Below the pieces are notes generated by a model that was given only the letters and a program-made list of their open reading frames with translations, ran no database searches and was not told the DNA's origin. DNA of 64,000 nt, from positions 496,001-560,000 of the forward strand of contig NZ_CAXUQH020000001.1 in assembly GCF_964253085.1 (NCBI RefSeq), given 5' to 3'. The position numbers and the translations under genes are program-made. Within the stretch, counting starts at the first letter, position 1. The number at the start of each line of letters is the position of its first letter. Positions 43,278-52,745 of this stretch are shown here, in pieces. Source of the stretch: Paenibacillus_E sp964253085. Its GTDB lineage: Bacteria; Bacillota; Bacilli; Paenibacillales; NBRC-103111.

Positions 43278-43321
43278 ATTTTTGGGGCGTGGAAAAGCAA
43301 TCCTTGAGGACCTGCAGGAGC

Positions 43322-43345
43322 AGTAAGTCGAAAAATCGACTTACT
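43322..43345. repeat. 10-bp perfect hairpin with 15-mer shared at 43711
   Basis: AGTAAGTCGA and TCGACTTACT pair without mismatch around AAAA. The 15-mer AAAAATCGACTTACT occurs again at 43711-43725. There is no T-run, so it is not a simple terminator. Confidence 0.6.
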
Positions 43346-43483
43346 GGCACTTCCCTTAGCTATTTCTGCACATCTACTTCAATCCGTCTCCTTCTGCACA
43401 TCGGCTTTCAAACTAGCTATCTCTTCCAACCTAAACAGCACCTGCGTCATTATCAAGCTGTGGCTTACCACTTCCGGAACGAA

Positions 43484-43575
43484 TAGCTGGAAAAAGTACA
43501 GCTAATTTTAGCGTTTTCATACCGCTGCTAATGCTCGATTGGTGTGAAATTAGATGTAGGAAATCCAGTTAATCG
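43484..43575. repeat. Interspersed hairpin repeat (copy C)
   Basis: Two units of the dispersed family, ATAGCTGGAAAAAGTACAGC and TTAGATGTAGGAAATCCAGT, are joined by a 45-bp spacer. Confidence 0.7.
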
Positions 43576-43667
43576 TTAGTGGGGCTTGGAGTGAAGGTGT
43601 TTGCGGGGGAAGGTTTGGTTTGTGAGATACTGGAGTAAGTTGTGTTTGAACGAAAGTGGGAAAAAGC

Positions 43668-43750
43668 AAAAAGAGCTGCCATCAAGTAGGAGGATTCCAC
43701 TCCTAGACGGAAAAATCGACTTACTCGTCTTTCGCGAGGCTGTTTTTTCC
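43668..43750 (+). other. Possible three-way RNA junction ending in a T-run
   Basis: An outer stem (AAAAAG.AGC at 43668-43676 with GCT.G.TTTTTT at 43739-43748) can enclose two hairpins: TAGGAG/CTCCTA (43687-43705) and GACG/CGTC (43706-43729). It lies upstream of the nadE promoter, so it is not in the nadE leader. It could be the 3' end of a short RNA or a decayed repeat. Confidence 0.3.
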
Positions 43751-43758
43751 ATTACACT

Positions 43759-43787
43759 TTGAAATTTGAAGGCTGAAAGTCTATACT
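43759..43787 (+). promoter_or_regulatory. Promoter of nadE
   Basis: TTGAAA, a 17-bp spacer and TATACT form a good sigma-A promoter 52 bp before the ATG. Confidence 0.75.
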
Positions 43788-43839
43788 AATGCTTAAAGAA
43801 GGCATCATTCCAAAATTTAGATAAAAGGTGGAGAGTTGC

Positions 43840-44649
43840 ATGAGTTTGCAAGCAGAAATTATCGCTAAGCTCGGCGTTAAACCGGAAATTGATATTGATG
43901 AAGAGATCCGTAAACGCGTAGATTTCCTGAAAAATTACGTGCTTGGCGCACACGCGAACGGCCTGCTGATCGCGATCAGCGGCGGTATCGACAGCGCGGT
44001 AGCGGCAGGACTATGTAAGCAAGCTACGGACGAACTGACAGCGGAAAAAGGCAAAGAATACAAAACCGTCGGCGTGTTCCAGCCTTATGGCCAGCAAGTC
44101 GACATTGAGGATAGCTATGCTGTAGCCAAAGCCTTCGATTTGAAGTATCAAATCGAGAACAACATCGAAGAATCCGTCGATGAGATTGCCATCGAAGTCG
44201 AATACGGCCTCAAGCATATCGGCGTTCACCAGCATGTGAGCCGCGGCGGCAAAGGCAACATCAAGGCACGTACGCGCATGGTCATGCAGTATGCCTTGGC
44301 TTTTGAACTGGGCTTGATCGTCGTAGGTACGGATCATGCTTCTGAAGCAATCACCGGCTTCTTCACGAAGTACGGCGACGGTGCGGTTGACATTACGCCG
44401 CTGAGCACGCTGAACAAGCGCCAAGTGCGCTCGCTCGCTGCGAAGATCGGCGTTCCGCAAAGCGTGCTGGACAAAGCCCCGACAGCCGGGCTTTGGGACG
44501 GTCAAACCGACGAGGATGAGCTCGGCATCACCTATGGTGATAACAGCGACTACCTCGAAGGCAAGCAAATTGATCCAGCTGTGCAAGAGAAGCTGGAGAA
44601 GCAGTATTTGAAAACGGAGCATAAACGGATCCCGATTCCAGGGGTTTAG
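43840..44649 (+). CDS. nadE: NH3-dependent NAD(+) synthetase
   Basis: A 269-aa enzyme that turns nicotinate adenine dinucleotide, ATP and ammonia into NAD. The ATP-binding PP-loop is SGGIDSA (residues 47-53). Other family motifs are RTRMVMQYALAFE, VGTDHASEAITGFFTKYGDG and KAPTAGLWDGQTDEDELG. There is no glutaminase domain, so it must use free ammonia. The length is normal for the short bacterial form. The start at 43840 has GGTGGAG 6 bp upstream. The gene is monocistronic. Confidence 0.96.
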   Translation: MSLQAEIIAKLGVKPEIDIDEEIRKRVDFLKNYVLGAHANGLLIAISGGIDSAVAAGLCKQATDELTAEKGKEYKTVGVFQPYGQQVDIEDSYAVAKAFDLKYQIENNIEESVDEIAIEVEYGLKHIGVHQHVSRGGKGNIKARTRMVMQYALAFELGLIVVGTDHASEAITGFFTKYGDGAVDITPLSTLNKRQVRSLAAKIGVPQSVLDKAPTAGLWDGQTDEDELGITYGDNSDYLEGKQIDPAVQEKLEKQYLKTEHKRIPIPGV

Positions 44650-44663
44650 GCGTTAAAGTATAG

Positions 44664-44698
44664 AGACTATCCATGTTAAACATGGATAGTCTTTTTTT
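44664..44698 (+). terminator. Terminator of nadE
   Basis: AGACTATCCATG pairs perfectly with CATGGATAGTCT around a 6-base loop and is followed by seven T. Confidence 0.92.
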
Positions 44699-44717
44699 AT
44701 TTCTCGAACGACTCAGC

Positions 44718-44768
44718 TTGACAAGTTTGGATTACAACTGTAATATTCAATTTGTATTACAGTTGTAA
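44718..44768 (+). promoter_or_regulatory. Promoter with two BlaI-type operators
   Basis: A perfect TTGACA (44718-44723), a 17-bp spacer and TAATAT (44741-44746) make a strong promoter. Two dyads, TTACAACTGTAA (44732-44743) and TTACAGTTGTAA (44757-44768), fit the TACAnnTGTA pattern of BlaI/MecI operators. The first covers the -10 box and the second the start of transcription, and together they form one larger palindrome. Confidence 0.88.
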
Positions 44769-44791
44769 TCCAACCGAAAGGAGGAAACGAT

Positions 44792-45166
44792 GTGAAGACG
44801 GTCCCTCATATTACGGATGCCGAATGGGAAGTTATGAAGGTACTCTGGAACGAATCACCACGCACGGCTAATGAAGTTATTGATGCCATGCAGGAGAGGA
44901 CAGAGTGGAAGCCCAAAACAATTCGAACCTTGTTGAACAGGTTAGCGCAGAAGCAGGCGATATCATTTACGCAAGAGAACAGAGTGTATGCTTACTTCCC
45001 TTTGGTCTCTGAGGGTGAGTGTGTGAAGTCGGAGACGCAATCTTTTTTGAAAAGAATTTATGGCGGGGCCTTTAAGCCGATGCTCGTTAATTTTTTGAAA
45101 GAGGAACAGTTGTCAGAGGAAGACATCAAAGAGTTAAGAGATATGCTAGACGGTAAAAGCAAATGA
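44792..45166 (+). CDS. BlaI/MecI-family transcriptional repressor
   Basis: A 124-aa winged-helix repressor of the penicillinase-repressor family: PHITDAEWEVMKVLW, recognition region KPKTIRTLLNRLAQK and a C-terminal helical dimerisation part. It starts with GTG, with AAAGGAGG upstream. Two family operators cover its own promoter, so it represses itself and the protease gene that follows. In the classical system the partner protease inactivates it by cutting near the middle. Confidence 0.93.
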   Translation: MKTVPHITDAEWEVMKVLWNESPRTANEVIDAMQERTEWKPKTIRTLLNRLAQKQAISFTQENRVYAYFPLVSEGECVKSETQSFLKRIYGGAFKPMLVNFLKEEQLSEEDIKELRDMLDGKSK

Positions 45167-45233
45167 CAAGGAACCCGAGATTGGGCATCGCTTCAGCAAG
45201 GTTCCACTTCTAGGAGTGAAGGGAGGGGTGAAC

Positions 45234-46583
45234 GTGAACCAAATGAGTGAACTTCTTACTGGTTTTTTTGATTGGATCATATCGGTATCGATCATGGCAA
45301 CCATTACAGTTGTGTTCATCATGCTGATTAAGCGCATTCTGCATAAACGGATAAAACCTAGATGGCACTATCTCATGTGGCTGTTGGTGCTCGTAAGACT
45401 GCTCCTACCTTGGCACTTGGAGAGCAATTTAAGCATTTATAATTGGTTATCTTACCCTGATACGATTCACGAACTCGATCAAGCAGTGGAGATAGGAACG
45501 CATGAGGAGTTGGCAGTTGGTGACTCAATGGCGAATATTTTTTATAAGTATGCCATGTATGTATGGTTGCTGGGGATTGTCCTATTTGCGATATATACGT
45601 TTGTGATCAACCGTAAATTTGTGCTGAAAATAACGAAAGAAACGAGACCGATATCGGACATCGGCATCATGCAGTTGTTCGCTCAGTGTCAACAGCAAAT
45701 GTCGATACATAAACCGGTCACATTAGTGGTATCAGACAAATTGTCAATGCCGACGCTATTTGGATTCAGGAATCCCTGTTTAGTTATATCGCAGACGGTA
45801 ATTAACAGTTTGAACCATGAACAATTACGGCATGTTTTTCTACATGAACTGGCACATTGTAAACGAAATGATATTGGCGTCAATTGGCTAATGCAATTTC
45901 TGTTGATTATTCATTGGTTCAACCCTGTACTTTGGTACGCATATCAACGTATGCGTGAAGACCAGGAGATTGCAAGCGATGCCTTAGCCCTTTCTTATAT
46001 AGAGCCAGCCAAAAGAGAAGAGTACGGATATACACTCATTCAATTATTAGAAAGCTATGTACGTCCCGTAAGTGTGCCAGGCAATGTTCATTTATCCGGA
46101 AACAAGTCACAGTTAAAGAGGAGAATTATGATGATTAAACAGTTTCAATTTAATTCGTATCGTTGGTCGTTCCTAGGTTTGGCCGCCATTCTCATCATTA
46201 GTGGTTGTTCATTGACGAATGCTAGTGTAGATAAGAAGTCAGCAACGGAATCGAATTCTACGATTGTTGATCAAAAGACAACAGATACAAGCTCACTAAC
46301 AACGGGAACGGATAAGAATACCTCCATAGAAACCGTAGGTGAAACCAAGGCGGCCGACGTAGTGACACCAACCACTCCAACGGTGGAGTCAAGTCCAACA
46401 CCAACACTAACACCTGCGCCAGCTCAAGCAACAGAGGGATCAGCACCTGCAGCAGCCCAAGAAGTGAGGAAGCCAAGTTCAGCTCCAGCTCAAGTTGTGG
46501 AGGGTCCAAGATCAGCGCCTGCAGCAGCCCCAGCGGTGAGGGAGTTAACGTCAGCACCGACAGCCGTGCCAGCAAGTAAGTAA
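45234..46583 (+). CDS. BlaR1/MecR1-type M56 membrane metalloprotease without penicillin sensor
   Basis: A 449-aa protein with the M56 topology: helices near residues 10-32, 38-56, 100-122 and about 215-235, and the zinc protease site H204-E-L-A-H208 in FLHELAHCKRND. A fourth helix near 305-322 (SFLGLAAILIISGCS) leads out of the cell. Classical BlaR1 then has a penicillin-binding domain of 250 residues; here there is only a low-complexity Thr/Pro/Ala tail of about 110 residues with repeats like APAQxxEG.xSAPAAA. The signal must differ from a direct beta-lactam sensor. GTG at 45234 follows GGGAGGGG; ATG 45243 is an alternative. Confidence 0.87.
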   Translation: MNQMSELLTGFFDWIISVSIMATITVVFIMLIKRILHKRIKPRWHYLMWLLVLVRLLLPWHLESNLSIYNWLSYPDTIHELDQAVEIGTHEELAVGDSMANIFYKYAMYVWLLGIVLFAIYTFVINRKFVLKITKETRPISDIGIMQLFAQCQQQMSIHKPVTLVVSDKLSMPTLFGFRNPCLVISQTVINSLNHEQLRHVFLHELAHCKRNDIGVNWLMQFLLIIHWFNPVLWYAYQRMREDQEIASDALALSYIEPAKREEYGYTLIQLLESYVRPVSVPGNVHLSGNKSQLKRRIMMIKQFQFNSYRWSFLGLAAILIISGCSLTNASVDKKSATESNSTIVDQKTTDTSSLTTGTDKNTSIETVGETKAADVVTPTTPTVESSPTPTLTPAPAQATEGSAPAAAQEVRKPSSAPAQVVEGPRSAPAAAPAVRELTSAPTAVPASK

Positions 46584-46595
46584 ACCTAATCGAAG

Positions 46596-46631
46596 AAGAC
46601 CCGAGGCAAAGTATGCCTTGGGTCTTTTTTT
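46596..46631 (+). terminator. Terminator of the BlaI-BlaR1-like operon
   Basis: AAGACCC(G)AGGCA pairs with TGCCT(T)GGGTCTT and is followed by a T-run. Confidence 0.88.
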
Positions 46632-46635
46632 ATAA

Positions 46636-46835
46636 TCAAATAACTGTAAAATATATAGCTAAAATTGTCGTATTATCTAAGATTTAGCGAATAGATGGAA
46701 AAAATACAGCTAATATCAGCGAGATTGGCCGTTTGGTGGACTTTGGTGGAAATTAACTGTAGGAAATCCATCTAGTGCTCCCAAATGGGGAGAAGTAGCA
46801 AAATTAGCTACATAAAATCCATTAATTTGTTTAGT
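46636..46835. repeat. Interspersed hairpin repeat cluster (copy D)
   Basis: Four or five units of the dispersed family can be seen, such as AACTGTAAAATATATAGCTA, ATAGATGGAAAAAATACAGC, TTAACTGTAGGAAATCCATC and TTAGCTACATAAAATCCAT. It fills most of the gap before the LplB-type permease. No gene is supported here. Confidence 0.7.
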
Positions 46836-47017
46836 GCGCGTAGAATAGGCTGGATGGTTAAGCGGTTTAGGAGTAGAAGGAGGATTAGGAGTAGAGGTCA
46901 CCCAAAAAATAGTAACCATAGCTGAACTTTGAAGCCTTACATCGTCCGAATAGAAGACCTATAATGAGTGAAGTGAAAGTGCTTACAAGGAAGAAGACAC
47001 AGGAGGTGCAGCCAGAA

Positions 47018-47986
47018 ATGAAGACGGAGACGGAAATCGCCACTCCGAATCACAAGTCAGTCCCCTTCCGCAAATCAGCGTCAAGGCTGCTCCGCATCGT
47101 ATATGCACAGCGATATTTGCAGGTCATGGCGTTGCTGGGCGTCGTGTGGATGATCATTTTTCACTATGTCCCCATGTACGGGATCATCATCGCCTTTAAG
47201 GATTTCAATATTGTTAAACCAATATCGGCAGCACCCTGGGCGGGGCTTGAGCACTTTAAGGCTTTTCTGGAAGATGACAATTTGGCAAGCGTCATTAAAA
47301 ATACCGTCGGGATGAGTGTGCTCAAACTCATTATTGGCTTTCCGCTTCCCATTGTGTTCGCGTTATTTCTGAATGAACTCCGTTCTATCCGTTTTAAGAA
47401 GCTGGTTCAAACCATTTCCTATTTACCCCACTTCTTATCTTGGGTTATTCTCGGTGGCATACTTGCCACATGGTTAGCTGACGTGGGCTTAGTCAATAAA
47501 GTTCTCCTAGCGCTCAATATCATCCAAGAGCCTATCAGTTATCTCGCAGAGCCTTCGTATTTCTGGAGTATTATCATCACCTCCGATATCTGGAAAGAGC
47601 TTGGCTGGTCGGCAATTATCTATTTAGCTGCGATGTCCGGCGTATCCCCGGATATGTATGAGGCGGCTACGATTGATGGGGCAGGACGCTTTCAGAAAAT
47701 GTTCTATGTGACCCTTCCATCCATTAAAGGAACGATCACGATCCTCTTCATTCTTTCTGTGAGCGGTATTCTGAACTCCAACTTTGACCAAATTCTCGTA
47801 CTCAAAAACCAACTAAACGCCAGCGCCAGCAACGTGATCGATGTGTATGTGTATGAAGTAGGTCTTCGTCAGAGCCGCTTTTCCTATGCAACGGCGGTGG
47901 GCTTAATTAAGTCTCTCATTTCACTCATCCTGCTGCTTTCGGCGAACTTCATCACCAAGCGTCTTAATAACACATCGTTATTTTAA
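47018..47986 (+). CDS. ABC transporter permease, LplB type
   Basis: A 322-aa permease of the LplB family with six helices and an EAA loop YEAATIDGAGRFQKMFYVTLP. The N-terminal cytoplasmic extension before the first helix is about 35 residues. The start at 47018 has AGGAGGT 10 bp upstream; an in-frame ATG at 46964 has no ribosome site. With the next two genes it forms an importer for an oligosaccharide of the uronide or rhamnogalacturonan type; no ATPase gene lies nearby. Confidence 0.92.
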   Translation: MKTETEIATPNHKSVPFRKSASRLLRIVYAQRYLQVMALLGVVWMIIFHYVPMYGIIIAFKDFNIVKPISAAPWAGLEHFKAFLEDDNLASVIKNTVGMSVLKLIIGFPLPIVFALFLNELRSIRFKKLVQTISYLPHFLSWVILGGILATWLADVGLVNKVLLALNIIQEPISYLAEPSYFWSIIITSDIWKELGWSAIIYLAAMSGVSPDMYEAATIDGAGRFQKMFYVTLPSIKGTITILFILSVSGILNSNFDQILVLKNQLNASASNVIDVYVYEVGLRQSRFSYATAVGLIKSLISLILLLSANFITKRLNNTSLF

Positions 47987-48022
47987 AATCATCATGCTTC
48001 AATGCTAGGAGGTGAGCCAACG

Positions 48023-48910
48023 ATGCTTTCCCTGAATCGCAGAACCTACAAAGAGGCTGCATTCGATCATTTCAATTTTATTTTCATGCTAGTTATCTGC
48101 TTCGTAACCATCTATCCGATCTGGTATGTGCTGGTCAATTCCTTCAATGAAGGGAATGACGCCATGCGAGGGGGAATTTACTGGTGGCCACGGGTGTTCA
48201 GTATCGACAGCTATAGGGCTGTTTTTGCGAATAATGGCATTATGCTTGCAATGGGAGTAACGGTAGCGAAAACACTGATAGGTACCGTGGTTCACGTGCT
48301 TTTTACAGCGATGGTTGCCTACGCATTTTCCCGCAAGGAGTTAATCGGCCGCAACGTCTACATGCTGATCGGTACGGTAACCTTATTTTTCAGCGGAGGC
48401 TTAATTCCGTATTACTTGTTAATTCGTGATTTAGGGATGCTCGACAGCTTCCTTGTGTATATCATTCCTGCGATGTTCAGCTTTTTTGATCTCATTATTT
48501 TCTTATCCTTCTTCCGAGAGATCCCGGATGCGTTGGAGGAAGCGGCGAAGATTGATGGCGCGAATGATTTCAAAATCTTTTATCAAATTATCCTGCCAGT
48601 TTCCATGCCCGTCGTGGCGACGATTGCCCTCTTTCATGGCGTCTACCAGTGGAATGATTACTTTACAGGGATGATTTATATTAACAAAAGCGAGCTTCAA
48701 CCGATTCAGACGTATCTCTATCGGGTTGTTGCGCAGTCCAGCTCCAATCAAATGATGGCCGCAACGACGGGAAGTGTGGCGAAGACGGTATCGTCTCAGT
48801 CGATTAAGCTCGCAACGATGGTTGTGACCACTTTACCCATTGTGTTGGTATATCCGTTCTTACAGAAGTATTTTGTAAAAGGTTTTATGATTGGCTCTAT
48901 TAAAGGTTAG
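48023..48910 (+). CDS. ABC transporter permease, YtcP/LplC type
   Basis: A 295-aa permease with six helices, the YtcP marker FNEGNDAMRGGIYWWPRVFS, and an EAA loop LEEAAKIDGANDFKIFYQIILP. AGGAGGTGA lies 8 bp before the ATG at 48023. It is the second channel subunit with the LplB-type permease. Confidence 0.93.
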   Translation: MLSLNRRTYKEAAFDHFNFIFMLVICFVTIYPIWYVLVNSFNEGNDAMRGGIYWWPRVFSIDSYRAVFANNGIMLAMGVTVAKTLIGTVVHVLFTAMVAYAFSRKELIGRNVYMLIGTVTLFFSGGLIPYYLLIRDLGMLDSFLVYIIPAMFSFFDLIIFLSFFREIPDALEEAAKIDGANDFKIFYQIILPVSMPVVATIALFHGVYQWNDYFTGMIYINKSELQPIQTYLYRVVAQSSSNQMMAATTGSVAKTVSSQSIKLATMVVTTLPIVLVYPFLQKYFVKGFMIGSIKG

Positions 48911-48999
48911 TCGCTTGGAGCTGAATGATACTGGTGGCCAGCTCTGTTCGTAAACAGAGATTACACATATGACAATGAATCAGAAAAGGGGAAACGCCG

Positions 49000-50703
49000 A
49001 TGAGAAAACCACGCAAAACGCTAACGACCTTGCTTGCTTTATTTACAGCTTTTTCAATAACCGCCTGTACGACGGATAAAGAGACCAACACCAGTACTGC
49101 AAGTCCTGAGGCGACCAAGCCAGCTGAAACGGCTGCAGCACAATCGGCTGCACCTGTGGCGAATGCGAATGATCCCGGTTGGAAATCCGATACAAAGCCG
49201 ATTACTTTCGATTGGTACCTCAACTTTTCATGGTTTCCTAATAAATGGGGCGTTGATGCTACTTCGCAATACATAACCAAGAAAACCGGTGTAAATATCA
49301 ACTTTATCGTGCCTGCTGGCAATGAGAACGAGAAGCTGAATACGATGATTGCTTCCGGGAAGCTGCCTGACTTTATCACACTGGGCTGGTACGAAGATGC
49401 TGTGAAGAAAATGATCGAAGGCAATATGGTGCTTCCGCTGAATGAGCTTGCCAAACAGTATGATCCTTATTTCATTAAGGTCGCTGACCCGGCTAAGACC
49501 TCGTGGTACACACAGAAAGATGGCAATTTCTACGGCTATCCAAACGCTTCCTCCTCCTCAGAGGACTATAAGAAATACGGGCAAAACTTCGTATCCAACC
49601 AAACGTTCCTTGTGCGCAAAGATATGTATGAGGCGATCGGTAAACCGGATATGAGAACACAAGAAGGGTTCCTGAACGCGCTCAAGGCTGCGAAAGAGAA
49701 GTTCCCTGATGTGAACGGTCAGCCGCTGATTCCGCTAGGTTTGCATGAGTTCGGAGACTTAGGGAATAGTTCACTGCTTGATGCTGGTCAAAATGGTTCC
49801 ATGCTGCAGAATTTCTTAGCGATTCCTTATGAAAAAGATAACAAGCTCTACGATCGTTCCACGGATCCAGAGTTCGTGAGCTGGCTCAAAACGTTCCGTA
49901 AAGCCAATGAAATGGGCTTGCTGGCCAAAGATATTTTTATCGATAAGCGCCCTCAAATGGAAGAAAAGATTGCGCAAGGCCGTTATTTTTCCATGTTGTA
50001 TCAACGTTCTGATTTAGCGAATCAAAATATTTCCCTGTACCAAAAAGATCCGAACAAAGTCTACATCGCCGTAGACGGTCCAGCGAATGCTGCGAAAAGC
50101 CCACCAACCCTAGCAGGTCCTGGGATCTCCGGTTGGACAGTGACCTTGATTTCCAAAGACGTGAAGGACAAAGCAAGAGCGATTAAATTCCTGAGCTACC
50201 TCATTAGCGAGGAAGGCAACAAGGATCTGTACCTAGGTGAGAAAGGCGTAAGCTATGACACCATCAATGGCAAGGATCAATTTAAACCCGAAGTGCTGGA
50301 TCTGATGAATAAAGACCGGGCTGCTTTTGATAAGAAATACGGCTCGTCCTACACCTTTTGGATGCTCATGGATACGAACATGAATCTGCAATGGGCTCCG
50401 CCTAGCGTAGAACCAATCAAACAACCTGAAGAGTGGACGAAAGGCAAGTCGAAGAGCTTCTCGCAGTACGATAACATTGTGCCAACAGGGACATCGGAAG
50501 AGGGGATTGCCAATACGAAAATCGCCCAGGCGTGGGGCAAAACGCTTCCGAAGCTGCTATTAGCCAAGACAGATGCCGAATTCGATCAGCTTTTCGATAA
50601 GTACCAAAAGGATCGCAAAGCAGCTGGATTGGATAAGGTGCAGGCCTATCAACAGAAAGAATTTGAATCCAACGTGAAGAAAATTGCCCAATCCTCAAAG
50701 TAA
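49000..50703 (+). CDS. Extracellular solute-binding lipoprotein, LplA type
   Basis: A 567-aa binding lipoprotein with lipobox SITAC (cysteine near residue 23), followed by an Ala/Thr-rich linker to about residue 60. The mature fold starts at ITFDWYLNFSWFPNKWG and shows the LplA-type ASGKLPDFITLGW. Its length is normal for this large subclass (about 500-570 aa). GAAAAGGGG precedes the ATG. It works with the two permeases upstream. The substrate cannot be deduced. Confidence 0.92.
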   Translation: MRKPRKTLTTLLALFTAFSITACTTDKETNTSTASPEATKPAETAAAQSAAPVANANDPGWKSDTKPITFDWYLNFSWFPNKWGVDATSQYITKKTGVNINFIVPAGNENEKLNTMIASGKLPDFITLGWYEDAVKKMIEGNMVLPLNELAKQYDPYFIKVADPAKTSWYTQKDGNFYGYPNASSSSEDYKKYGQNFVSNQTFLVRKDMYEAIGKPDMRTQEGFLNALKAAKEKFPDVNGQPLIPLGLHEFGDLGNSSLLDAGQNGSMLQNFLAIPYEKDNKLYDRSTDPEFVSWLKTFRKANEMGLLAKDIFIDKRPQMEEKIAQGRYFSMLYQRSDLANQNISLYQKDPNKVYIAVDGPANAAKSPPTLAGPGISGWTVTLISKDVKDKARAIKFLSYLISEEGNKDLYLGEKGVSYDTINGKDQFKPEVLDLMNKDRAAFDKKYGSSYTFWMLMDTNMNLQWAPPSVEPIKQPEEWTKGKSKSFSQYDNIVPTGTSEEGIANTKIAQAWGKTLPKLLLAKTDAEFDQLFDKYQKDRKAAGLDKVQAYQQKEFESNVKKIAQSSK

Positions 50704-50721
50704 ATCGATAAGATGACCTGA

Positions 50722-50752
50722 GAGCCCGAATTTATCGGGTTTTCGGGTTTTT
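50722..50752 (+). terminator. Terminator of the LplBCA-like operon
   Basis: CCCGAA pairs with TTCGGG around an 11-base loop and is followed by TTTTT. The stem is short, so partial read-through into the kinase gene is possible. Confidence 0.6.
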
Positions 50753-50831
50753 CGCTGCAAATAGTTCCCGCATGCGCTGTATTTTAGTTTAAAATAAGAG
50801 AATTACCGAAAGAAAGACGGGATATGAGGCC

Positions 50832-52745
50832 ATGGGATTCATGCTGGGCAAAGGGAGAATGCGGGTTACGCAGATAACGAACCGTATTTCGATTCAAACG
50901 AAACTAATCGGTGCCTATATCATCATCATTTTGATTCCCATTATATTGATTTCTTGGTATTTATTTAATGAATTTTACCAAAATACGATCCAAGACACCG
51001 TAAACAATAATCAATATGCGTTAGAGAGCGAGAAGGCGAGTATTCTTAACAATATTGAAGCGATGGGGCGTGCCGCTCAGTTTTCCATAACGGACAGAGA
51101 GGTTATTCAATATCTGCATAGCGCTCATGAGCTTGAAGTGTCCGAACTTGTTGATTTTAATATGAATACGTTTTCAAATTTGCAGCGCCTCCTGTTTAAC
51201 AACCCGAATATCGCCAATGTGCGCTTGTTTACAGATAATCCGAATACGGAAGAGATTTGGCCCATTTTTCTAAAAGAGAACCGAATTGCCGATCGTCCTT
51301 GGTACAAGGATGTGCTTGCGCGTAAGGGCGAGGCTCAGTGGGAAATTTTACAGAATGAGAAAGATATTATGAATCGGTACAACACGGATAATGAAGCTAG
51401 CTGGACGTATGTATCCTTGTTGAAAGAAATCTATTATCCCAAGGACACGCGTGTCGCGATTCTTGAGGTTGATATGCTGATGGAGAAGTTTTTTCAGAAG
51501 CTGTTCAGTCCCATTCAGGATGGTCAGTCGCATATGCTCGTCGTCGATCGACATGGTGGGATGTTCACTGGGAATGGTGATGCGTTTTTCAAAGGCATGA
51601 ACATGGAGCAGCTGCGCCAAGCGTGGAGTGCCAACCCGCATCCAGAAGGGTCTAATTTTACAGTAACCATCGGGGATACGCCGTACCTGATCTTAGCGAC
51701 AGTCATCGATAATTTGGATGCTCACTTGCTGAATGTGGTGTCTTTAAAAGAACCCGTAACCCAAATTCGCCATACCCGCAATCTATTTATCGCGGCTGCT
51801 GTTGTGTTAATTGCGCTTTTGTCAGCGATTACGTATTTCCTACAAGGATTAATTTTGAAAAAATTGCATATCTTGCGAGATTCGATGAAAAAGGTTCGCA
51901 GAGGCGATCTCAATGTCCAGATTGATATGGATGCTGGCGGAGAAGTTGGCGAGCTTGCCCACCATTTCCGGCAAATGATGAAGAAGATGAATGAGCTCAT
52001 TGTGGAGGCTGTGAACAAACAAGCGGCGACCAAAGAGGCGGAGCTGAGTTCATTGAAAAATCAGATCGATGCGCATTTCTTATACAACACGTTGGAAAAT
52101 TTGAAAATGATGGCTGAAGTCGAAGCGCAGTATACGATTTCCAATGCGTTAACTTCACTTGGCGCGATGATGCGCTACAGTCTGAAGTGGTCCAGCGATC
52201 AGGTTCAGCTGCGGAATGAAATTCAGCATATTCAGAATTACATCGCGATCATGAACATTCGATATGATGATAAATTAGAGCTGAAACTGGATATCCCGAG
52301 CAGTTATTTAGAGCAAGAAGTGTTGAAAATGTCGCTTCAGCCCCTTGTAGAGAACGCGGTGAAGCACGGCATGAATATCGAGCGTGCCAGACGAGCGGGT
52401 GTCACGATCTGGATTCGTGCGAGCCAGAGTGCGGATGGCATGCTCATCGAGGTGGGGGATAACGGTGCAGGCATGTCAGCGCGTCAGCTGGAGGAGCTTC
52501 ACGAAAAGATGCATATGGAGGATGCTTATTTTCATAACAAATATGGGAATAGGTCTGAGCGTGAGCAGGAAGGCAACGGCATTGGGATGCGAAATGTGAC
52601 GCAGCGTATCAAAATGTACTATGGGAATGAGTATGGGATTTGGGTAGAGAGTGCGGAGGGGACGTATACCAAAGTATTCATGAAGCTGCCTTATTTGATA
52701 TTATCTGGAGGAATGTCTACGGATGAGAAACATACTTATCGTTGA
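50832..52745 (+). CDS. YesM-type sensor histidine kinase (pair 3)
   Basis: A 637-aa kinase. A helix near residues 27-49 and another near 320-340 flank a large extracellular domain. HAMP, a phospho-acceptor motif QIDAHFLYNTLEN (Ala where Pro is usual), an N box (LVENAVKHG) and DNGAGM follow, then NGIGMRNVTQRIKMYYG. The Ala-for-Pro change also occurs in other YesM proteins and should not abolish activity. Its 3' end overlaps the regulator gene by 23 bp. Confidence 0.93.
   Translation: MGFMLGKGRMRVTQITNRISIQTKLIGAYIIIILIPIILISWYLFNEFYQNTIQDTVNNNQYALESEKASILNNIEAMGRAAQFSITDREVIQYLHSAHELEVSELVDFNMNTFSNLQRLLFNNPNIANVRLFTDNPNTEEIWPIFLKENRIADRPWYKDVLARKGEAQWEILQNEKDIMNRYNTDNEASWTYVSLLKEIYYPKDTRVAILEVDMLMEKFFQKLFSPIQDGQSHMLVVDRHGGMFTGNGDAFFKGMNMEQLRQAWSANPHPEGSNFTVTIGDTPYLILATVIDNLDAHLLNVVSLKEPVTQIRHTRNLFIAAAVVLIALLSAITYFLQGLILKKLHILRDSMKKVRRGDLNVQIDMDAGGEVGELAHHFRQMMKKMNELIVEAVNKQAATKEAELSSLKNQIDAHFLYNTLENLKMMAEVEAQYTISNALTSLGAMMRYSLKWSSDQVQLRNEIQHIQNYIAIMNIRYDDKLELKLDIPSSYLEQEVLKMSLQPLVENAVKHGMNIERARRAGVTIWIRASQSADGMLIEVGDNGAGMSARQLEELHEKMHMEDAYFHNKYGNRSEREQEGNGIGMRNVTQRIKMYYGNEYGIWVESAEGTYTKVFMKLPYLILSGGMSTDEKHTYR

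Noticed and set aside
43668..43750. Riboswitch controlling nadE
   Set aside because: A good sigma-A promoter for nadE (43759-43787) lies downstream of the structure, so the structure is not part of the nadE leader. It also fits no NAD-binding class I know.
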